From positions 1 through 10,267 of the forward strand of contig CAZSOQ010000192.1 in assembly GCA_964608495.1 (NCBI GenBank): a stretch of 10,267 nt of DNA, given 5' to 3'. Each line of letters starts with the position of its first letter. Position 1 is the stretch's first letter. This DNA comes from JAKORR01 sp964608495. GTDB lineage: Bacteria; Armatimonadota; Zipacnadia; Zipacnadales; FEN-943. The notes below the pieces were generated by a model. That model saw only the letters and a program-made list of their open reading frames with translations, was not told the origin of the DNA and made no database searches. Both the position numbers and the translations under genes were made by a program. Positions 1 to 6,385 of the stretch are shown in pieces.

Positions 1-4
1 GGCC

Positions 5-10
5 TATAAT
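5..10 (+). promoter_or_regulatory. Possible -10 promoter element (TATAAT) upstream of cinA
   Basis: A perfect TATAAT hexamer lies at the extreme left edge, about 90 bases before the cinA start codon. The -35 region would fall outside the window, so spacing cannot be checked. It is the only consensus -10 hexamer noticed ahead of the cinA-thpR-recA-recX run and could drive it. The intervening leader (11-101) contains an 8-base direct repeat, CCAATCGC, at 23-30 and 64-71. No LexA-like GAAC-N4-GTTC box was seen in this leader. Confidence 0.35.
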
Positions 11-101
11 GCCGGGGTGAGTCCAATCGCGATAGGCTCGGTAGCGCAGTCGGAGAGGGACGGCCAATCGCACATCGGTACGAGAGAAGGGACGACACGG
101 G

Positions 102-1355
102 TTGACAGCAGAGATCATCAGCGTCGGGACGGAGCTGCTTCTCGGCGAGATTATAGACACTAATGCGTCTTGGATGTCGCAGAGGTTGGCGGAGATCGGG
201 CTTAACCTGTACTACCGCCATACGGTCGGCGACAACCTTCCCCGCCTCTCCCGCCAGATAGGCCTTGCGCTCGAGCGGGCCGAGGTGGTGTTGCTGTGTG
301 GCGGGCTCGGCCCCACCGACGACGACCTCACGCGCGAGGCGATCGGCGAGGCGACGGGGCGGAAGGTGGTAAGTTACCCCGAGGCGGAGCGCCGATTGCG
401 GGAGTTCTTCAGCGCCCGCGGACGCGAGATCACCCCGAACAATCTACGGCAGGCGTGCGGGCCCGAGGGAGCCGAGCTGCTGCCGAACGAGGTGGGCACG
501 GCGCCGGGGATCTGCCTGGAGCACGGGGGGCGGCTGGTCTTCGCGCTGCCGGGTCCGCCGCTCGAGCTGGAGCCCATGTGGCGGAGGGAAGTGGAGCCGC
601 GGCTGTGCGAGCGGCTTGCGCGTACCGAAGGCGGAGGCGCCATCCACACCCGGATGTTGAGGCTCGCGGACATTGGTGAATCGCAGGCGGCGCACGACCT
701 GCGGGACCTGGTCGAGCAGCAGACGGACCCGACTATGGCCTTCTACGCCAGCCCCGGCGAGGTAAAGATCCGCCTGGCGACCCGGGCGGCGAACGCGGAG
801 GCGGCCGAGGAGCGCCTGCGGCCCCTGGAGGAGGAGATCCGGCGGCGGATGGGGGCGCACGTCTACGGCGTGGACGATGATGCGATGGAGGTGGTGGTGG
901 GCCAGCTGCTGGTGGAGCGGCAGGCCACGCTGGCGATCGCCGAGAGCTGCACGGGGGGGCTGGTGGGCCACAGGATCACGAACGTGCCGGGCGCGTCGCG
1001 GTATCTGCTGGCGGACCTGGTGACCTACTCGAACGAGGCCAAGCAGTCGCTGCTGGGCGTGCCGGCGGAGGTGCTGGAGAAGCACGGCGCGGTGAGCGAG
1101 GAGTGCGCGAGGGCGATGGCCGAAGGCGTGCGGCGGGCCCTGGGGGCGACCTACGGTCTGGCGACGACGGGCATCGCGGGGCCGGGCGGCGGGACACCCG
1201 AGAAGCCGGTGGGGACGGTGTACGTGGCGGTAGCCGATGAGAGGGAGACGAGGACCGGGGGCTTCGTGTGGGGGACGTCGCGGCTTGCCTTCAAGGAGCG
1301 GGTGGCACAGATGGCGCTGAACACGCTGCGCAAGTCTATCCTGGGGGGATCTTGA
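102..1355 (+). CDS. cinA: CinA: nicotinamide-nucleotide amidohydrolase / competence-damage protein
   Basis: This is a full-length two-domain CinA of 417 residues, the usual family size. Residues 1 to about 170 form the molybdopterin-binding-like (COG1058) domain, opening with the family signature EIISVGTELLLGEI and followed by GGLGPTDDD and ALPGPPLE. Residues from about 255 form the CinA C-terminal/PncC domain, with AESCTGGLVG, VTYSNEAK and TTGIAGPGGGTPEKPVGTVY. Family members deamidate NMN to nicotinate mononucleotide in pyridine-nucleotide salvage, and the N-terminal domain can hydrolyse ADP-ribose; both activities are inferred by family. The start is TTG, chosen because the next residues match the conserved N-terminus; GAGAAGG at 84-90 is a plausible ribosome site about 11 bases upstream. 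The gene ends 3 bases before thpR, and cinA next to recA is a recurrent bacterial arrangement. Confidence 0.97.
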   Translation: MTAEIISVGTELLLGEIIDTNASWMSQRLAEIGLNLYYRHTVGDNLPRLSRQIGLALERAEVVLLCGGLGPTDDDLTREAIGEATGRKVVSYPEAERRLREFFSARGREITPNNLRQACGPEGAELLPNEVGTAPGICLEHGGRLVFALPGPPLELEPMWRREVEPRLCERLARTEGGGAIHTRMLRLADIGESQAAHDLRDLVEQQTDPTMAFYASPGEVKIRLATRAANAEAAEERLRPLEEEIRRRMGAHVYGVDDDAMEVVVGQLLVERQATLAIAESCTGGLVGHRITNVPGASRYLLADLVTYSNEAKQSLLGVPAEVLEKHGAVSEECARAMAEGVRRALGATYGLATTGIAGPGGGTPEKPVGTVYVAVADERETRTGGFVWGTSRLAFKERVAQMALNTLRKSILGGS

Positions 1356-1358
1356 GCA

Positions 1359-1967
1359 GTGGACGCCGAGGAGACCTGGCGGCTGTTCTTCGCCGTAGAG
1401 ATGCCCGAGGAAGTGCGCGCCGAGGTGGCGGAGGCGCTGGGGGAACTGGCTAGCGCCGCGCGCATCGTGGTAAAATGGGTGGAGGCTGAGAATCTGCATA
1501 TCACGCTGAAGTTCGTCGGCGCCGTGCCGCAGGCAAGGGTGACGGAGGTGCGGGAGTTGGGCAGGGAAGCGGCACGGGCTGGTAGCTGTTGCACCTTGAG
1601 AATAGTGGGCGCCGGGGCTTTCCCGAACGCCCGGCGGCCGCGGGTTGTCTGGCTCGGCACGACGGGCGACTTTAAGCCCTTGGCCTCGGTGGCGACGGAG
1701 CTGGACCGGTTGGCGGCGGGAAGGGGGCTGGCGGAGGCTGAGAACCGGCCCTTCACGGCGCATCTGACGCTGGGCCGTGTGCGCCGTGGGAAGCTGGCCC
1801 CAGACCTCACCTCGCTGCTGGAGGGATACGCAGGGAGGGAGTTTGGCGAGGCGAGGGTGGACGGATTCGTGCTGATGCGCAGTCATCTCCGCCACCAGGG
1901 ACCCATCTACGAGGTGGTGGAGAGCTACGCCTTGCCGGGCGGAAGCCGTGAAGCTCACGGGGAGTGA
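1359..1967 (+). CDS. thpR: ThpR / LigT-type RNA 2',3'-cyclic phosphodiesterase
   Basis: The 202-residue product belongs to the 2H phosphoesterase superfamily. The two defining HxTL tetrads are both present: HITL at residues 47-50 (in NLHITLKFVG) and HLTL at 135-138 (in AHLTLGRVRR). They are separated by the usual distance, and the N-terminus reads WRLFFAVEMPEE as in LigT/ThpR proteins. The family hydrolyses 2',3'-cyclic phosphate ends of RNA to 2'-phosphomonoesters and shows reversible 2'-5' RNA ligase activity in vitro; the biological substrate is uncertain. The start is GTG, 3 bases after the cinA stop, with a G-rich run at 1343-1348 as a weak ribosome site. The stop lies 6 bases before recA, so the gene is surely co-transcribed with its neighbours. 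Confidence 0.93.
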   Translation: MDAEETWRLFFAVEMPEEVRAEVAEALGELASAARIVVKWVEAENLHITLKFVGAVPQARVTEVRELGREAARAGSCCTLRIVGAGAFPNARRPRVVWLGTTGDFKPLASVATELDRLAAGRGLAEAENRPFTAHLTLGRVRRGKLAPDLTSLLEGYAGREFGEARVDGFVLMRSHLRHQGPIYEVVESYALPGGSREAHGE

Positions 1968-1973
1968 GACACC

Positions 1974-3071
1974 GTGGCGCGAAAGCCGCAGGATTCGGGC
2001 GGGAGCAGGGACCGAAGCCAGGCCCTGGAGTCGGCGCTGTCGGGGATTCGGCGTCAGTTCGGCGACGGCGCCGTGATGCGCATGGGGCAGCGCTCGGCGC
2101 AGAGCAACATTGCCGTGATACCGACGGGGATACTGAGCCTGGACATCGCGCTGGGGGCTGGGGGCCTCCCGCGAGGCGGGACGGTGGAGGTGTATGGCTC
2201 GGAGGGGTCGGGGAAGACGACGCTGGCGCTGCAGTTCCTGCGGGAGGCGCAGCAGCGAGGGGGGACGGTGGCTTTCATAGACGCCGAGCACGCGCTGCCG
2301 CGGGAGTATGCCGAGGCGCTGGGGCTGAACGTGGACGAGCTGCTGATTTCGCAGCCGGACACGGGGGAACAGGCGATGGAGATCGTGGACGCGCTGGTGC
2401 GCAGCGGCGCGGTGGACGCCATCGTGATCGACTCGGTGGCGGCCCTGGTGCCCCAGGCGGAGCTAGAGGGGGACATGGGCGACAGCCACGTGGGGCTGCA
2501 GGCCCGCCTGATGAGCCAGGCGCTGAGGAAGCTGGCCGGGTCGGTGTCCACCTCGCGGGCCGCGGTTGTGTTCATCAACCAGGTGCGCGAGAAGATAGGC
2601 GTGATGTTCGGGCCGTCCGAGACGACGCCCGGGGGGCGCGCGCTGAAGTTCTGGGCGTGGGTGCGGATAGAGTTGCGGCGTGGCGAGTGGATCAAGCGGG
2701 GTACAGATGTGATCGGCGCCCGCACGCACGCGAGGATCGTGAAGAACAAGGTGGCGCCGCCCTTCCGGCGGGCCGAGTTTGACATAATCTTCGGCATCGG
2801 TGTGCCCAGGGAAGGCTGCATTCTCGACGAGGCGGTGCGCTTGGGCATGGTCGAGAAATCCGGGAGCTGGTACTCCCGCGGCGAAGAGCGCCTGGGGCAG
2901 GGCAGAGAGAACGCCGTGCAGTATCTGGCGGAGAATCCGCACGTGGCGGCCGAGCTGGAGGCGGCGATCAGAGCTGAGGCCGGCCTGCGGCCCGGTAGCG
3001 GCGCCGCAGCGGACGACGTGGCGGTAGTCGAGGCGGGGGTCGAGGACGAGCCAGAAGCAGGGGAGGAGTAA
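1974..3071 (+). CDS. recA: RecA recombinase
   Basis: This 365-residue protein is RecA, the ATP-dependent strand-exchange filament and co-protease of SOS repressors. Walker A is GSEGSGKTT at residues 75-83 (catalytic Lys81), the catalytic Glu is Glu105 in FIDAEHAL, Walker B is VIDSVAAL, and FINQVREKIGVMFG carries the loop L1/L2 junction. QPDTGEQAMEI and WYSRGEERLGQGRENA are also typical. The tail is acidic (VEDEPEAGEE), as in RecA regulatory C-termini. The sequence is divergent: the usual GPESSGKT is GSEGSGKT, HALDP is HALPR, and the position matching E. coli Asn213 is Arg222 within GGRALKFWAW. Lys225 and Phe226, matching Lys216/Phe217, are kept, so it should be active. The start is GTG, with GGGGAG at 1959-1964 inside the end of thpR. 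No LexA box was noticed nearby. Confidence 0.97.
   Translation: MARKPQDSGGSRDRSQALESALSGIRRQFGDGAVMRMGQRSAQSNIAVIPTGILSLDIALGAGGLPRGGTVEVYGSEGSGKTTLALQFLREAQQRGGTVAFIDAEHALPREYAEALGLNVDELLISQPDTGEQAMEIVDALVRSGAVDAIVIDSVAALVPQAELEGDMGDSHVGLQARLMSQALRKLAGSVSTSRAAVVFINQVREKIGVMFGPSETTPGGRALKFWAWVRIELRRGEWIKRGTDVIGARTHARIVKNKVAPPFRRAEFDIIFGIGVPREGCILDEAVRLGMVEKSGSWYSRGEERLGQGRENAVQYLAENPHVAAELEAAIRAEAGLRPGSGAAADDVAVVEAGVEDEPEAGEE
3060..3068 (+). promoter_or_regulatory. Strong Shine-Dalgarno (GGGGAGGAG) that supports a CTG start for recX
   Basis: GGGGAGGAG lies in the last codons of recA, and its GGAGG core (3062-3066) ends 8 bases before CTG at 3075. This is ideal spacing. It decides the recX start because the codons after this CTG encode the conserved RecX N-terminus. 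A weaker GGGAGG at 3110-3115 sits 10 bases before the alternative GTG at 3126. Confidence 0.65.
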
Positions 3072-3074
3072 GGC

Positions 3075-3716
3075 CTGGGACGGGTCATAACGGGTCTGCG
3101 GCGGGCCTCGGGAGGCCCGGACCTGGTGTGGGTGTATCTTGACGGCGAGAAGGTGGGTCGCCTGAAGGCGACCGATGTAGAGGAGTTGGGGTTGCAGAGG
3201 GGAGCGGAGCTGGACGCGACAGAGGAAAGGGAGGTGATGCGAAGGGGGCAAGTGGTCGAGGCGCGGGAGACGTGTCTGAGTCTCCTCGCGCGGCGGTCAC
3301 GAAGCCGCACGGAGCTGTTGCGTCGCTTGAAAACCAGGAAGATCGGTAGAGAGATCGCAGAAGTGGTGATAGGGGAACTCGAGCGGCTCGGATTGGTGGA
3401 TGACCGCGAACACGCGCAGGCTTGGGCGGACCAGGCCATGAGAAGCGGTCGGGCGGGGCCGGGAGCGATCCGGGCCAGGCTGCGCCAGCAGGGAGTGTCG
3501 GCCGAGGTCGCTCGGGAAGCGACGGAGGCCGCGATGGCCGGCGCGGACGAGGAGGAACTGGCCCGCCGGATGGCCGAGAAGCGGCTGCGGGCACTGAGCA
3601 AGGTGGATGCGGAGACCCGCCGGCGGCGCCTGTACGACTACCTGGCTCGGCGCGGGTTCTCGCATGAGGCAATTCGCAGCGCAGTACAGGCCCTTATCCC
3701 GACCGACGACGACTAG
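3075..3716 (+). CDS. recX: RecX, regulator of RecA (probable CTG start)
   Basis: RecX binds RecA filaments and modulates their ATPase and extension; it is commonly encoded directly after recA. From CTG at 3075 the product is 213 residues. The first residues read (M)GRVITGLRR followed by VWVYLDGEKVGRL, matching the usual RecX opening of an 'IT-x-I' strand and a 'V-x-YLDGE' strand. The rest is the three-helix-repeat body, starting near residue 63 with ARETCLSLLARRSRSRTELL and continuing with LERLGLVDDREHAQAWADQ and RARLRQQGVSAE. The conservative start is GTG at 3126 (196 residues), which would remove the first strand. The frame is identical to recA, with only TAA plus GGC between the recA end and the CTG. 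Family assignment is secure; the CTG start is inferred from the ribosome site and the family N-terminus. Confidence 0.9.
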   Translation: MGRVITGLRRASGGPDLVWVYLDGEKVGRLKATDVEELGLQRGAELDATEEREVMRRGQVVEARETCLSLLARRSRSRTELLRRLKTRKIGREIAEVVIGELERLGLVDDREHAQAWADQAMRSGRAGPGAIRARLRQQGVSAEVAREATEAAMAGADEEELARRMAEKRLRALSKVDAETRRRRLYDYLARRGFSHEAIRSAVQALIPTDDD

Positions 3717-3787
3717 AGAGGACAGCTTAAAGATACAGTACGGTCCAGCCGTCCGTTAACGGCATGATATAGAGAGTGCTGTCCTCT
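3717..3787 (+). repeat. Perfect 10-bp inverted repeat enclosing a smaller hairpin, upstream of rny
   Basis: AGAGGACAGC at 3717-3726, starting right after the recX stop, is the exact reverse complement of GCTGTCCTCT at 3778-3787. The 51 bases between are visibly AT-richer than the genes around them and hold a second stem, GCCGT (3748-3752) with ACGGC (3759-3763) around a 6-base loop; CCGTTAACGG at 3753-3762 is itself palindromic. The outer 3' arm ends 13 bases before the rny ribosome site. There is no T-run, so it is not a standard intrinsic terminator. It may be an RNA leader element, a processing site or a protein operator; the function is unknown. Confidence 0.6.
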
Positions 3788-3800
3788 GGGATGACAGAAC

Positions 3801-3808
3801 GGAGGTGA
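3801..3808 (+). promoter_or_regulatory. Shine-Dalgarno GGAGGTGA setting the GTG start of rny
   Basis: GGAGGTGA is an eight-base perfect match to the anti-Shine-Dalgarno and ends 7 bases before GTG at 3816. It fixes that codon as the rny start. Confidence 0.85.
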
Positions 3809-3815
3809 CCAGGGC

Positions 3816-5378
3816 GTGGAAGCCCTTTCGAACATACTCGATGTCGAGACGATCGTAGGCATACTTGGGGCGGCCGTAGCGGTGCTGGCGATAGCAATCT
3901 ACGGAGCCCGAGCGAAGGCCCTGAGAAGGGAAGTAGAGGAGGAACGCGGGAGGCTGGCCAGGGCGGCCGAGGAACAGCAGGCCCAACTGGTGGCGAAGGA
4001 GCGGGAACTCAGTCTACAGGCGAAAGAGGAAGCACTGCGCCTGCGAGGGCGGATCGAGGACGAGCTGAAGCAGGCGCGGCGTGAGATAGAGACCCAGAAG
4101 AGGCGGTTGGACCAACGCGAGGACAGTCTGGACCGGAAGAAGGCCGATCTGGACCAGCGCGAGAGGGAGACGGAGAAGCGCGAACGGGAGCTGCAGCAGC
4201 GAGAGGAACGAGTGGCGCGGGCCACGGAGGAGCTGGAGGCGGAGCTGGAGCGAGTGTCGGGGATGACCAAAGCGCAGGCCCGGGAAGTGCTGCTGGCGCG
4301 GGTGTCCCAGGAGCTGGATGAAGACGCGGCGAAGATGCTGCAGGCGATGGAGGAGCGCGTGCAGGAGCAGTGCCAACGGCGGGCGGCCAAGATCGTCGCC
4401 GAGGCGATCCAGCGCTGTGCCGTTGACCAGACCTGCGAGATGACCGTGAGCGTCGTGTCTCTGGCCAGCGATGAGATGAAGGGCCGGATCATCGGCCGCG
4501 AGGGGCGGAACATCCGAACCTTCGAGCAGCTCACCGGCGTGGACCTGATCGTGGACGACACGCCGGAGGCTGTGGTGATCTCGGCCTTCGACCGCGTGCG
4601 GCGCGAGATCGCGCGCGTGGCCCTCGAGCAGCTCGTGTCGGACGGACGGATTCACCCTGGACGGATCGAAGAGGTCGTCGAGCGCGCCCGGCGGACGGTG
4701 GACGAGCGGATCAAGGAGGCGGGCGAGCGCGCGGCCTTCGAGACGGGGGTCACCGGGCTGCACCCGGAGCTCATCCGGCTGCTGGGAAAGCTGCAGTACC
4801 GGACGAGCTACGGGCAGAACGTGCTGGCGCACTCGATCGAGGTAGCACATCTGTCCGGCATGATAGCCGGGGAGCTGGGGTCGAAGGTGCCGGTGGCGCG
4901 GCGAGCGGGGCTGCTGCACGACCTGGGGAAGGCCCTGGATTACGAGCGGAACGGCCCGCACGCGCTGCTGGGGGCGGATGTGGCACGCACGCGGGGTGAG
5001 AACCGCGAAGTGGTGCACGCGGTGGCGGCGCACCACGAGGACGTGCCGAAGGAGAGCGTGGAGGCGTGGATCGTGCAGTCGGCGGACGCGATTTCGGCGT
5101 CGAGGCCGGGAGCGCGGCGCGAGACGCTGGAGGCGTACCTGAAGCGGCTGCAGGAGCTGGAGGAGTTGGCCTGCGGCTTCGACGGCGTGGAGCGGGTATT
5201 CGCGATCCAGGCGGGGCGAGAGATCCGGGTGCTGGTGCGGCCGGATCGGATAGACGACATGGGGGCGCACCGGCTGGCGCGGTCCATGGCCGAGCGCATC
5301 GAGCGCGACATGGACTACCCGGGGCAGATCCGGGTGACCGTGATTCGCGAGACGCGCGCGGTCGAATACGCCAAGTAG
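3816..5378 (+). CDS. rny: Ribonuclease Y (membrane-anchored endoribonuclease)
   Basis: The 520-residue product has the complete RNase Y architecture. A hydrophobic anchor lies at about residues 9-28 (IVGILGAAVAVLAIAIYGA). It is followed by a long charged coiled coil to about residue 165, rich in Glu, Arg and Gln (DQREDSLDRKKADLDQRE), then a KH RNA-binding domain with the GREG loop at 227-230 (IIGREGRNIRTFEQ). The HD phosphohydrolase domain carries HSIEVAHL (His339), the HD pair in LLHDLGKALD (His368-Asp369) and AAHHEDV (His406-His407). RNase Y initiates mRNA decay at the membrane in bacteria lacking or supplementing RNase E. The length matches the family. The gene lies between recX and ymdB, a common order in Firmicutes and several GC-rich phyla. 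Confidence 0.98.
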   Translation: MEALSNILDVETIVGILGAAVAVLAIAIYGARAKALRREVEEERGRLARAAEEQQAQLVAKERELSLQAKEEALRLRGRIEDELKQARREIETQKRRLDQREDSLDRKKADLDQRERETEKRERELQQREERVARATEELEAELERVSGMTKAQAREVLLARVSQELDEDAAKMLQAMEERVQEQCQRRAAKIVAEAIQRCAVDQTCEMTVSVVSLASDEMKGRIIGREGRNIRTFEQLTGVDLIVDDTPEAVVISAFDRVRREIARVALEQLVSDGRIHPGRIEEVVERARRTVDERIKEAGERAAFETGVTGLHPELIRLLGKLQYRTSYGQNVLAHSIEVAHLSGMIAGELGSKVPVARRAGLLHDLGKALDYERNGPHALLGADVARTRGENREVVHAVAAHHEDVPKESVEAWIVQSADAISASRPGARRETLEAYLKRLQELEELACGFDGVERVFAIQAGREIRVLVRPDRIDDMGAHRLARSMAERIERDMDYPGQIRVTVIRETRAVEYAK

Positions 5379-5391
5379 AGCGAAGCCAAGG

Positions 5392-5435
5392 GGCGGGCAG
5401 CGGGGCGCCGGCGGCATCCTACCCCCCGGCCCGCC
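5392..5435 (+). repeat. GC-rich hairpin between rny and ymdB
   Basis: GGCGGGC at 5392-5398 pairs perfectly with GCCCGCC at 5429-5435. After a small internal loop, GGGG (5402-5405) can pair with C residues around 5423-5427. The hairpin fills most of the 76-base gap and ends only a few bases before the ymdB ribosome site (about 5438-5445). There is no T-run after it, so a processing/attenuation or mRNA-stabilising element is more likely than a terminator. The structure is read by eye, not folded. Confidence 0.5.
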
Positions 5436-5454
5436 GTGGAAAGGACAATGAGGC

Positions 5455-6246
5455 GTGCGCATTATCTTCCTCGCCGACGTAGTGGGGCGGCCGGGCCGGC
5501 AGGCCGTGGCCGCCCTCCTCCCGGAACTGGCAGCGGAGCAGGCAGCGGACTTCGTTATCGTCAACTGCGAGAACTCGGCCGCCGGCTTCGGGGTCACGCG
5601 CGCAGCCGCGCAGGAGCTGCTGGACGCCGGCGCCAACTGCCTGACCAGCGGCAACCACGTGTGGGCGCAGAAGGAAGCCCTGGACCTGCTGGAGGACGAG
5701 GAGCGGATCCTCAGGCCGGCTAACTACCCGCCGGGCGTGCCCGGGGTGGGCGTGCGGGTGTATACCAACGGCGACCGGGTGCCGATCGCGGTGGTGAATC
5801 TCCAGGGGCGGGTGTTCATGGACCCGCTGGATTGCCCCTTCCGGACGGCGGACGAGATACTGGCCAAGCTGGCCGATCAGGCCAAGGTGGTCGTGGTGGA
5901 CCTGCACGCGGAGGCCACGTCGGAGAAGCAGGCCATGGGGTGGTACCTTGACGGTCGGGTGACGGCGGTGGTGGGTACGCACACACACGTGCAGACGGCG
6001 GATGAGAGGATTCTGCCGGGGGGAACGGCCGTGATCACGGACGCGGGTTTCTGTGGGGCACTTGACAGCGTAATCGGAGTGGATAAGGATATGGCCCTGA
6101 GAAGGTTCCTGAGTGGCATGCCGACGCGGTTTGAGGTGCCGAAAAGGGGCCCGTGTGTCGTTCAGGGCATTACCATTGACCTTGATGAGAGGACGGGACG
6201 CGCGACAGGGGTAGAGCGCGTGAACCTGCCCGGGCAGCCGGTGTAG
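5455..6246 (+). CDS. ymdB: YmdB-type metallophosphoesterase (TIGR00282 family)
   Basis: The 263-residue product is a calcineurin-like metallophosphoesterase closely matching Bacillus YmdB. Metal and catalytic positions are all in place: Asp8 (FLADVVGRPG), Glu39 and Asn40 (NCENSAAGFG), Asn67-His68 (TSGNHVW), His151 (DLHAEATSEK), and His176/His178 (GTHTHVQTAD). The conserved TDAGFCGALDSVIG follows. Bacillus YmdB hydrolyses 2',3'-cyclic nucleotides in vitro, possibly cAMP, and is needed for the switch between motility and biofilm genes, acting partly through RNase Y-dependent RNA levels. Location next to rny fits that link. The start is GTG with AAGGA (5441-5445) 9 bases upstream; an ATG at 5448 is in another frame. 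The protein is presumably cytoplasmic, as there is no signal peptide. Confidence 0.96.
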   Translation: MRIIFLADVVGRPGRQAVAALLPELAAEQAADFVIVNCENSAAGFGVTRAAAQELLDAGANCLTSGNHVWAQKEALDLLEDEERILRPANYPPGVPGVGVRVYTNGDRVPIAVVNLQGRVFMDPLDCPFRTADEILAKLADQAKVVVVDLHAEATSEKQAMGWYLDGRVTAVVGTHTHVQTADERILPGGTAVITDAGFCGALDSVIGVDKDMALRRFLSGMPTRFEVPKRGPCVVQGITIDLDERTGRATGVERVNLPGQPV

Positions 6247-6385
6247 TAGGCGTAGGCTATCGGAACTGGCATCATTGAAGTCATAAGGATCGAAGCAGCG
6301 TTTGAGATCAGTCAACAGGTGATCCGGGCTCATCTGGGCGCGGTCCGGACCGGGCTAAGCCTGTTGGCACAAGGGGGTTTTGTAA
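6247..6385 (+). promoter_or_regulatory. ymdB-spoVS gap with inverted repeats; possible spoVS control region
   Basis: The first half of this 139-base gap is visibly AT-richer than the coding sequence. It contains GATCA (6306-6310) and TGATC (6320-6324) around a 9-base spacer, then the perfect 12-bp palindrome CGGTCCGGACCG at 6341-6352, then GGCT-A-AGCC at 6353-6361. The ribosome site AAGGGGG (6371-6377) sits 8 bases before the spoVS GTG. The symmetric sites could be operators or small RNA hairpins. No convincing -35/-10 pair was seen, so an independent spoVS promoter is only a possibility. Confidence 0.4.

Noticed and set aside
42..53. tRNA-like A-box TAGCGCAGTCGG in the cinA leader
   Set aside because: It matches the D-arm consensus, but no T-arm GGTTCGA-type sequence, anticodon stem or acceptor pairing follows at the right distance.
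444..2291. 615-codon open frame on the minus strand across cinA, thpR and recA
   Set aside because: The opposite strand carries three well-recognised genes with intact motifs. The antisense product is a low-complexity Arg/Pro/His/Leu/Gln-rich sequence with no domain, typical of antisense frames in GC-rich DNA.
3087..3125. Translational readthrough or frameshift fusion of RecA and RecX
   Set aside because: The frames match, but the strong ribosome site before CTG 3075 and the normal RecA C-terminal tail make separate products the simpler reading.
4014..5654. 546-codon minus-strand open frame opposite rny and the start of ymdB
   Set aside because: It is antisense to a complete RNase Y and its composition follows from that gene's codons; no family motif is present.
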